Positions 6,703 to 11,308 of a stretch of 11,308 nucleotides of DNA are shown in pieces. The stretch covers positions 1 to 11,308 of the forward strand of contig JAOUGG010000029.1 in assembly GCA_029857855.1 (NCBI GenBank). Reading direction: 5' to 3'. The DNA comes from Acidimicrobiia bacterium (GTDB lineage: Bacteria; Actinomycetota; Acidimicrobiia; Acidimicrobiales; SZUA-35). The position numbers and the translations under genes were made by a program. Position 1 is the first letter of the stretch; each line of letters begins with the position of its first letter. The notes below the pieces were generated by a model. That model ran no database searches, was not told the DNA's origin, and saw only the letters and a list, made by a program, of their open reading frames with translations.

Positions 6703-7319
6703 TCGTTGCCCTGCGCTCGATCGAGGTCCGGCCGGTCACCGACGAGGAGTTTGCGGACGTCGTCGACGGCGAGGGCGGTGCAGAACTCGCCGTGCAGGTT
6801 GGCCACCGTCATCTGATGGACCAGTTCGGGATCGTGATCGACACCGTCGGGACCGACCCGGTTGGTGGTGGCACAGCAGTCGGGCACCAGATAGGTGTCG
6901 AAGCCGAGATTGCCGGCCATTCTCACCGTGGTCTCGACGCACATGTTGGTGAAGAACCCGACGACGACCAGTCGACCAACGCCGGCTCGCCGCAGATCGA
7001 CCTCGAGTGACGTGCCGACGAAGCCGCTGTTGACGTCCTTGGCGACGCAGATGTCACCGTCGGCCACCTCCAAACCGGGAATCTGGGCGCCGGTGGGGAG
7101 GCTGAACTTGAGTGGCGAGGCCGCCTCTCGGGAGTCATGACGGGTGAAGGCCACCTGGAGCCCGGCGGCCCGCCAGTCGGCGAGCACGGCGGCCATGTTG
7201 GCCTCAGCCTCGGGATTGTTGCGGCGGCCCGTCGGCCCGCCCCAGTGTTCGAGCACGTTCACACCCTGCTGCACATCGATGAGGAGGAGCGCCGTGTCAG
7301 AACCGAATCGTCGAATCAT
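6699..7319 (-). CDS. Isochorismatase-like cysteine hydrolase
   Basis: The 206-residue product has the catalytic triad of the isochorismatase superfamily: Asp15 in LLLIDVQQGV (11-20), Lys94 in CVAKDVNSGF (91-100) and Cys127 in VVVGFFTNMCVETTVRMAG (118-136). The family includes N-carbamoylsarcosine amidase, ureidoacrylate amidohydrolase, nicotinamidase and isochorismatase, so it hydrolyses an amide, ureido or vinyl-ether bond. The Cys-containing triad favours amide or ureido hydrolysis over isochorismatase, where Asp replaces Cys. It is first in a two-gene operon with the guanidine-modifying hydrolase, sharing ATGA. It is divergent from an F420-type oxidoreductase, with 63 bases between the start codons. 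Confidence 0.87.
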   Translation of the reverse strand: MIRRFGSDTALLLIDVQQGVNVLEHWGGPTGRRNNPEAEANMAAVLADWRAAGLQVAFTRHDSREAASPLKFSLPTGAQIPGLEVADGDICVAKDVNSGFVGTSLEVDLRRAGVGRLVVVGFFTNMCVETTVRMAGNLGFDTYLVPDCCATTNRVGPDGVDHDPELVHQMTVANLHGEFCTALAVDDVRKLLVGDRPDLDRAQGNE

Positions 7320-7326
7320 GGTTGGC

Positions 7327-7332
7327 AGCGTA
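7327..7332 (-). promoter_or_regulatory. Candidate -10 element of the cysteine hydrolase operon
   Basis: TACGCT on the minus strand (7332-7327) lies at -13 to -8 from the ATG at 7319 and fits TANNNT, implying a leaderless or nearly leaderless mRNA. No good -35 is seen at 16-18 bases. Confidence 0.3.
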
Positions 7333-7345
7333 GCGGTCGCGTCAC

Positions 7346-7374
7346 TTGGCCTCGAACCGGTGGCGTGCCATCAT
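7346..7374 (+). promoter_or_regulatory. Candidate promoter of the second F420-type oxidoreductase
   Basis: TTGGCC (7346-7351) and CATCAT (7369-7374) are separated by exactly 17 bases. The predicted transcription start is about 7381, two bases before ATG 7383. No Shine-Dalgarno sequence precedes that ATG. It shares a 63-base divergent region with the cysteine hydrolase operon. Confidence 0.38.
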
Positions 7375-7382
7375 GGCCGACC

Positions 7383-8411
7383 ATGCAGCTTGCTTTGGGA
7401 ATGGGGTACTGGTCGTCCGGTCCACCGGCGGATGCCGCCGAGCAGATCGCCACGGCCGAACGGCTGGAGTTCGATTCAATCTGGACCGCCGAGGCCTACG
7501 GGTCGGATGCACTGACGCCGCTGGCCTGGTGGGGGGCGGCCACCGAACGCATCGGCCTCGGAACTTCGATCTGCCAGCTCTCGGCCCGGACCCCGGCGGC
7601 CATGGCCATGGCGGCGATGACGATGGACCATCTGTCGGGTGGCCGGTTCCGGCTCGGGCTCGGCGCCTCGGGACCGCAGGTGGTGGAGGGCTGGTACGGG
7701 CAGCCGTACCCGAAGCCGTTGGCCAGGACCCGGGAGTACGTCGAGATCGTGCGCCGGATCATCGCCCGCGATGAACCGGTGACCTACGACGGTGAGCACT
7801 ACCAGTTGCCGTATCCCGGGGGGACGGGGTTGGGCAAGCCGCTCAAGTCGACAATCCATCCGCTCCGCACCGAGATCCCGATTTATCTGGGCGCCGAGGG
7901 ACCGAAGAACGTGGCCATGACCGCCGAGATCGCCGATGGCTGGTTGCCGCTGTTCTTCTCCCCCGCCGACAACGACTTCTACCACCGGGCCCTGTCCGAG
8001 GGGTTCGCCCGGCCCGGGGCCCGGCGCAGCTTCGACGACTTCGACGTGGCCGCCGTCGTGCCGGTGGTGATCGACGACGAAGTCGAGGCCGCGGCCGACA
8101 AGATCCGGCCCATGCTCGCCCTCTACGCCGGGGGCATGGGGGCCAAGGAGGCCAACTTCCACCTCGACGTGTTCGCCCGTATGGGCTTCGCCGAGGCCTG
8201 CGCCACCATCCAGGACCACTACCTGGCCGGCGACCGAAGTGCGGCGATCGCCTCGGTGCCGACCGAGATGGTGGAGGCGGTGGCGTTGGTCGGTCCGCCG
8301 GCCAAGATCGCCGACAATCTGGCGGCGTGGGAGGAGTCGGTGGTCAACACGCTGGTCGTCAGCGGCCCACCTCCGCTTCTCGAAGGGATCGCCGCCATCG
8401 TTCAGGGTTGA
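7383..8411 (+). CDS. LLM-class F420-dependent oxidoreductase (Rv3520c-like)
   Basis: The 342-residue product begins MQLALGMGYWSSGPPADAAE and has the luciferase-like TIM-barrel fold. Family features are SIWTAEAYGSDALTPLAWW (32-50), IGLGTSICQLSARTPAAMAM (57-76), LSGGRFRLGLGASGPQVVEG (84-103), WYGQPYPKPLARTREYV (104-120) and IPIYLGAEGPKNVAMTAEIA (165-184). These resemble the mycobacterial Rv3520c-type subgroup, predicted to use coenzyme F420. The substrate is unknown. ATG 7383 was chosen over an open frame that continues 246 bases upstream. That extension would read across the divergent cysteine hydrolase gene, lacks family similarity, and would cross the promoter. It differs clearly in sequence from the other LLM protein in the window, so the two are not recent duplicates. 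Confidence 0.9.
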   Translation: MQLALGMGYWSSGPPADAAEQIATAERLEFDSIWTAEAYGSDALTPLAWWGAATERIGLGTSICQLSARTPAAMAMAAMTMDHLSGGRFRLGLGASGPQVVEGWYGQPYPKPLARTREYVEIVRRIIARDEPVTYDGEHYQLPYPGGTGLGKPLKSTIHPLRTEIPIYLGAEGPKNVAMTAEIADGWLPLFFSPADNDFYHRALSEGFARPGARRSFDDFDVAAVVPVVIDDEVEAAADKIRPMLALYAGGMGAKEANFHLDVFARMGFAEACATIQDHYLAGDRSAAIASVPTEMVEAVALVGPPAKIADNLAAWEESVVNTLVVSGPPPLLEGIAAIVQG

Positions 8412-8431
8412 CGAGAGGCCGCCGGTGGGGT

Positions 8432-8450
8432 CGGTCCGCTCAGCGGGCCG
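8432..8450. terminator. Stem-loop between convergent oxidoreductase and alpha/beta hydrolase genes
   Basis: CGGTCCGC (8432-8439) pairs with GCGGGCCG (8443-8450) as an 8-base-pair stem (one G-U/T-G pair) with a TCA triloop. It sits in the 48-base gap between the two facing stop codons, where a bidirectional terminator is expected. There is no U-tract on either side, as is common in high-GC actinobacteria. Confidence 0.45.
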
Positions 8451-8459
8451 TCGGCCGGT

Positions 8460-9335
8460 TCAGCCGTCGAGCTTGGCGACGAAGCGGGTGACGGCTTCGG
8501 TGAAGACGTCGTTGCGGTCGCCCGCCACCATGTGGGCGGCGCCGGCCACATCCAGGTACTCGGCGTGAGGCACCATGGCGAGGAACTCCCGGGCCTCGTC
8601 CTCGGTGACGAGGTCGCTGAGGCGGCCCCGCACCAGGAGCGTTGGCAGGGTCAGGTCGGCAGCGGCGGCCTCGGCCTGGTTGAAGTCGGGAATCTCGGAC
8701 TGCACCTTGTCCTCCCGGACGTTGAGGAACGCCGGATCCCAATGCCAGCGCCAACGGCCGTCGTCGCCCCGCCGCAGATTCTTGGCCAGGCCCGACAGGT
8801 CGACGGGGCGCGGTCGGTGGGGTTGGTAGGCGGCGATGGCGTCGGCCGCCTCCTCCAGTGAGGCGAAACCGCGCTCGACGTCGCCCGACATGAACGCCAG
8901 GATGCGCTCGACCCCGTCGGTTCTCGGCCGGGGGGTGATGTCGACGAGGATCAGGGCGGCCATGTCGACGGCTCGCCGGACTGACAGGACCAGCCCGGTG
9001 AGGCCGCCGAGCGAGGCACCGACCCAGATCACCGGACGGCCGATCCAGTCGAGCACCGATTCGGCGTCGTCCACGAACCGGTCGATGGCATAGTCGCCGT
9101 CGGCGGCCCAGTCGGAGTCACCGTGGCCCCGGAGGTCGATCGTGAGCACCCGGTGTCCGGTGGCGGCCAGCGCTCGGGCGGTCGAACCCCACGCATGACG
9201 GGTCTGCCCTCCGCCGTGAGCGAGCACGACGGGTGCCACCGACGGGTCGCCGCCGTCCCACTGATCGCCGACGATCCGCAGACCGGAGGTGGTTTCGATG
9301 GTCACGGTCCGCTGCTCGGGCTTCGGCTCGGTCAT
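8460..9335 (-). CDS. Alpha/beta hydrolase fold protein
   Basis: The 291-residue cytosolic serine hydrolase has the oxyanion-hole motif HGGG (40-43), TIDLRGHGDSDW (65-76), nucleophile Ser108 in GASLGG (106-111), acid Asp241 in LLVRGRLSDLV (233-243) and His268 in GAAHMVAGD (265-273). The layout is like the esterase, haloperoxidase-like and lactonase (PcaD-like) branch of the superfamily. The cap region at about 135-215 is rich in Trp and Arg (GRWRWHWDPAF). The exact substrate cannot be inferred. An in-frame TGA lies three codons upstream of the ATG at 9335, which limits the start. A promoter with a start point three bases upstream suggests a nearly leaderless mRNA. It is convergent with the oxidoreductase gene. 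Confidence 0.9.
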   Translation of the reverse strand: MTEPKPEQRTVTIETTSGLRIVGDQWDGGDPSVAPVVLAHGGGQTRHAWGSTARALAATGHRVLTIDLRGHGDSDWAADGDYAIDRFVDDAESVLDWIGRPVIWVGASLGGLTGLVLSVRRAVDMAALILVDITPRPRTDGVERILAFMSGDVERGFASLEEAADAIAAYQPHRPRPVDLSGLAKNLRRGDDGRWRWHWDPAFLNVREDKVQSEIPDFNQAEAAAADLTLPTLLVRGRLSDLVTEDEAREFLAMVPHAEYLDVAGAAHMVAGDRNDVFTEAVTRFVAKLDG

Positions 9336-9344
9336 GATCCTTCA

Positions 9345-9373
9345 ATCATGCCGTAGTTTCCTTAGACAGCCAA
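9345..9373 (-). promoter_or_regulatory. Candidate promoter of the alpha/beta hydrolase gene
   Basis: On the minus strand TTGGCT (9373-9368) and CATGAT (9350-9345) are separated by exactly 17 bases. The predicted start is an A at about 9338, leaving a 3-base leader before ATG 9335. A GAAGGA just upstream of the ATG would mostly lie outside the transcript, so it is probably not a ribosome binding site. Confidence 0.42.
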
Positions 9374-9556
9374 AGCAATCCGTGGGGCCCCGCCCGAACG
9401 ACTCAGGCCGACCGAGGCGGCGTTGACGGCCGCGCCCTCGATCGCAGGACCCACTCCGACTTTCGATCGACGAGGAACCACAGGTTGCCGTTGTCATCCC
9501 GGGTCGTCCGGTGTCCAAACAACCAAGCGTGAGGGCGGCGCCGTGATCGGCTCCGG
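9374..9556. other. Intergenic region without a recognised gene
   Basis: Between the alpha/beta hydrolase promoter and the beta-helix promoter I see no convincing gene. A TTG-initiated frame at 9423-9653 is open, but its product is Ser/Pro/Thr-rich and family-less, with the composition of a non-coding frame. TTGTCA at 9491-9496 has no fitting -10. GGGGCCCC at 9384-9391 is a perfect 8-base palindrome of unknown meaning. Confidence 0.5.
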
Positions 9557-9590
9557 TACGCTGTCAGAGCCCCAATCACCCAGCCGGAAG
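9557..9590 (+). promoter_or_regulatory. Candidate -10 element and ribosome binding site of the beta-helix gene
   Basis: TACGCT (9557-9562) fits TANNNT and would start a transcript near 9569. GGAAG (9586-9590) follows, 5 bases before codon GTC 9596. Together they point to translation starting near 9596, well upstream of the first conventional start (GTG 9743). No -35 is recognisable. Confidence 0.33.
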
Positions 9591-9595
9591 ATCAA

Positions 9596-10813
9596 GTCAC
9601 GTCCCGTCTACTCAAGCGACGACCGGTCGTCATCGGCATTCTCCTCGCACTGACGGTCCTTGTCATCGCGCTACGTGTCGGGCCGAGCGACGACGGCGGG
9701 CCGTCGAGTGGGTCCGGAGGCGACCTCGCTGTCGGTTCCGGTGTGTCCGAGGAGGAGGAGCCGCTCGACCTCGAGCCGATCGAGGTGCCGTCGAACCGAC
9801 TCTGTGAGGTGATCGAGGACCATGCCGCCGGCGGCACGGTTGTGATCCCGGATGGAACCTACATTGCCTGTGATCTCGTCGATTTCCATCCTGACGAGCG
9901 GCTGAACATCATCGCCGAGACCCGGCACGGCGTGGTTGTCGTCCGCCAGGGCGAGGACATCGGCGAGACCATCTTCCGCATCGAGAGCTCCGCCGACGTC
10001 ACCTTCGTCGGTCTCCGCTTCGAGGCGCTCAACGTGGCCGTCCTCGGATCGAACGGGATCGAGTTCCGCTACACCGAACATTCCTTTCCGATCGAACGTC
10101 ATCCCGACCCGGAAAACTCCTGGTGTGGGGAACAGCGCGGCCCGAACACCATGGAGATCCAGAACTCGGATCGAATCACGATCGCCGGATCCGACTTCGC
10201 CGACGTCGGCAACGATGCGATCCGCATCGAACAGTCCGATCATGTGACCGTCGAGGGCGTGATCGTGACCGACGTGTGGCACGATCGCCTCCAGTCCGGC
10301 AACGAGAACGGCGAGTGCGACGGAAACGACGGCTCCAACTATCACACCGACGGACTGCAGATCATCAACGGCGAGTCCGACGACCTCACGATCCGCGACT
10401 CCTATTTCGGACAACGGTTGGTGCTGACGGTGGACGGTGACGGCGTGGGCGGCAACCACGACATGGTTCTCGAACGCCTGTGGTTGGTCGCCGAACTCCC
10501 CGACACCAGCAACTGTGTGACGATGGCGATGAAGGTCAAGGACAACGCCGATCCCGAGGCCACCCAGAACGCCGTCGTGAGAGATGTGGAGTCGTTCTGC
10601 GACCCGTCGATCGAGGGGAGCCGCCACTTCGACGTCAGCGGGTCCGAGGAGCGATTGACCGTCAACGGTGGCCCGACCCTGGCCGCCCAACGCAACGCCG
10701 ACGAGGAACTGGCGGCCGAGCGTCGAGTCGTACCCGATATCGACGAGAGCCCGGCCCAGGTATGGCGGGCCCGATCTCCCTATCGCGACCAGGTTCTTCG
10801 CCTGATGCCGTGA
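9596..10813 (+). CDS. Membrane-anchored or secreted right-handed beta-helix protein (start codon uncertain)
   Basis: Read from 9596 the product is 405 residues; from GTG 9743, the first standard start, it is 356. The extra 49 in-frame residues encode Arg/Lys-rich LLKRRP, a hydrophobic run (VVIGILLALTVLVIALRV, about 11-28) and a Gly/Ser/Asp linker: exactly a signal anchor. I therefore favour the longer form. The body shows repeated coils of the type S-D-x-[IV]-T-[IV]-x-x-[SV]-x-[FI], for example SADVTFVGLRF, SDRITIAGSDF, SDHVTVEGVIV and SDDLTIRDSYF. This is typical of right-handed parallel beta-helices (pectate-lyase or NosD-like folds). YHTDGLQI (249-256) could line an active site. Six cysteines (70, 92, 177, 241, 307, 335) suit an extracytoplasmic protein with disulfides. 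The likely role is binding or cleavage of polysaccharide at the cell surface; substrate unknown. Confidence 0.8.
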   Translation, partial: VTSRLLKRRPVVIGILLALTVLVIALRVGPSDDGGPSSGSGGDLAVGSGVSEEEEPLDLEPIEVPSNRLCEVIEDHAAGGTVVIPDGTYIACDLVDFHPDERLNIIAETRHGVVVVRQGEDIGETIFRIESSADVTFVGLRFEALNVAVLGSNGIEFRYTEHSFPIERHPDPENSWCGEQRGPNTMEIQNSDRITIAGSDFADVGNDAIRIEQSDHVTVEGVIVTDVWHDRLQSGNENGECDGNDGSNYHTDGLQIINGESDDLTIRDSYFGQRLVLTVDGDGVGGNHDMVLERLWLVAELPDTSNCVTMAMKVKDNADPEATQNAVVRDVESFCDPSIEGSRHFDVSGSEERLTVNGGPTLAAQRNADEELAAERRVVPDIDESPAQVWRARSPYRDQVLRLMP

Positions 10814-10920
10814 TTCGTGTGGCGGCGAGCGAGGAGGCGGGGCCGCCGAGGACGAGTCCGAGCCCCCCAGTGACAACAGCGGCGACCAGGCGACCTCACG
10901 CATCTTTGCCGGCCAACATC
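10814..10920. other. Short intergenic region without a recognised gene
   Basis: This is GC-rich and purine-skewed at its start (repeated GAG and GGCGG runs). GGCG/CGCC near 10836-10847 can form only a 4-base-pair hairpin without a U-tract, so no terminator is called. Nothing else is recognised. Confidence 0.4.
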
Positions 10921-10926
10921 TAGAGT
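10921..10926 (+). promoter_or_regulatory. Candidate -10 element for a leaderless methyltransferase mRNA
   Basis: TAGAGT lies at -13 to -8 from ATG 10934 and fits TANNNT. No Shine-Dalgarno sequence lies between it and the ATG. A TTGCCG at 10906-10911 is too close (9 bases) to be its -35. Confidence 0.33.
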
Positions 10927-10933
10927 GCGTACC

Positions 10934-11308
10934 ATGCCCATCCCCTCGTCCGATGACTTGCCCGATCACGTGGCTGAGAACCGCCGCCATTGGGATGCCA
11001 TGGCCCACGACTGGGTTGCCATGGGAGAGCGGGCTTGGGCGGTCGCTGAACCGACCTGGGGGATCTGGAGCGTGCCCGAGGACGAAGTCGAGATGCTGCC
11101 GGCCGACATGACCGGCCTCAATGCCATCGAGTTGGGCTGTGGAACCGCCTACGTGACAGCCTGGATGGCCCGCCGGGGAGCGACGGTGACCGCCATCGAC
11201 AACTCCGAAGCCCAACTGGCCACTGCCCGCCGTCTGGCCACCGAACACGGGATCGACGTCACCTTCATCCACGGCAACGCCGAGAGAGTACCCCTCCCCG
11301 ACGGCTCG
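10934..11308 (+). CDS. Class I SAM-dependent methyltransferase (3' truncated by window edge)
   Basis: The first 125 residues are present and the frame is open to the last base. After an N-terminal helix region (NRRHWDAMAHDWVAMGERAW, 16-35; EPTWGIWSVPEDE, 39-51) comes the Rossmann-type SAM-binding core. Motif I is AIELGCGTAYVTAWMA (64-79), the acidic strand-2 end is VTAIDNS (85-91) with Asp89 for the ribose, and HGNAERVPLPDGS (113-125) resembles the motif that leads into strand 4. It belongs to the methyltransferase 11/25-type group acting on small molecules. The methyl acceptor is unknown and the substrate-determining C-terminal half is missing. The start follows a leaderless-type -10 element. 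Confidence 0.9.
   Translation, partial: MPIPSSDDLPDHVAENRRHWDAMAHDWVAMGERAWAVAEPTWGIWSVPEDEVEMLPADMTGLNAIELGCGTAYVTAWMARRGATVTAIDNSEAQLATARRLATEHGIDVTFIHGNAERVPLPDGS

Noticed and set aside
7361..7370. TGGC-GT-GCCA inverted repeat between the -35 and -10 of the second oxidoreductase promoter as an operator
   Set aside because: Only 4-base arms; too short to separate from chance in GC-rich DNA, with no regulator gene nearby.
7137..7382. N-terminal extension of the second F420-type oxidoreductase
   Set aside because: It would cover the start of the divergent cysteine hydrolase gene and both promoters. Family proteins start at MQLALGMGYW, which matches ATG 7383.
9423..9653. A 76-codon plus-strand open frame upstream of the beta-helix gene
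   Set aside because: It needs a TTG start, has a Ser/Thr/Pro/Arg-rich family-less product, and overlaps the better-supported signal-anchor frame of the beta-helix gene.
10836..10847. GGCG/CGCC hairpin downstream of the beta-helix gene as a terminator
   Set aside because: The stem is only 4 base pairs, with no U-tract, in a run of G and C where such pairings are common.
9671..11272. A 533-codon open frame on the minus strand opposite the beta-helix and methyltransferase genes
   Set aside because: It is antisense to two recognisable protein families, spans their intergenic gap, and its translation is Gly/Val/His/Asp-rich without domains, as expected for the mirror frame of high-GC coding DNA.

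Overview
The window is GC-rich and packed with genes on both strands. It looks like a chromosomal segment of an actinobacterium. The evidence is two luciferase-like oxidoreductases of the type that use coenzyme F420, several genes whose start codon follows a TANNNT -10 element by only a few bases (leaderless mRNAs), few Shine-Dalgarno sequences, and an actinobacterial-style secreted L,D-transpeptidase. An uncultured or marine Acidimicrobiia lineage would fit, but that is inference. No rRNA, tRNA, CRISPR array, insertion sequence or phage gene was seen.

Layout from left to right: (1) the C-terminal tail of an unknown gene (1-138), overlapped by a secreted L,D-transpeptidase (77-1045). (2) A tightly coupled pair: a class IV aminotransferase-like protein (1055-2026) and a sulfotransferase-like P-loop protein (2023-2757), sharing a 4-base overlap. 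(3) A convergent EamA-type transporter (minus, 2731-3744). (4) Divergent from it, an AroE-like shikimate dehydrogenase paralogue (3828-4679), followed by a first F420-type oxidoreductase (4738-5787) with a short tandem repeat between them. (5) A two-gene minus-strand operon: an isochorismatase-like cysteine hydrolase (7319-6699) followed by a guanidine-modifying hydrolase of the DDAH/arginine deiminase superfamily (6702-5806). (6) Divergent from that operon, a second F420-type oxidoreductase (7383-8411). (7) A convergent alpha/beta hydrolase (9335-8460). (8) A membrane-anchored or secreted beta-helix protein (about 9596-10813) whose N-terminal start codon is a puzzle. (9) The start of a class I methyltransferase (10934 to the window edge).

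Most of the window reads as ordinary accessory metabolism. The best candidate for an undescribed system is the aminotransferase-sulfotransferase pair. The aminotransferase has the fold-type IV framework, but Asn sits where the PLP-binding lysine is expected and Thr where the pyridine-nitrogen glutamate is expected. Its partner is translationally coupled, and I recall plant proteins in which the same two domains are fused. A second idea is that the guanidine hydrolase and cysteine hydrolase act in sequence, from guanidino to ureido to amine. Also notable are the beta-helix gene with no usual start codon ahead of its membrane segment, and the run of leaderless promoters.
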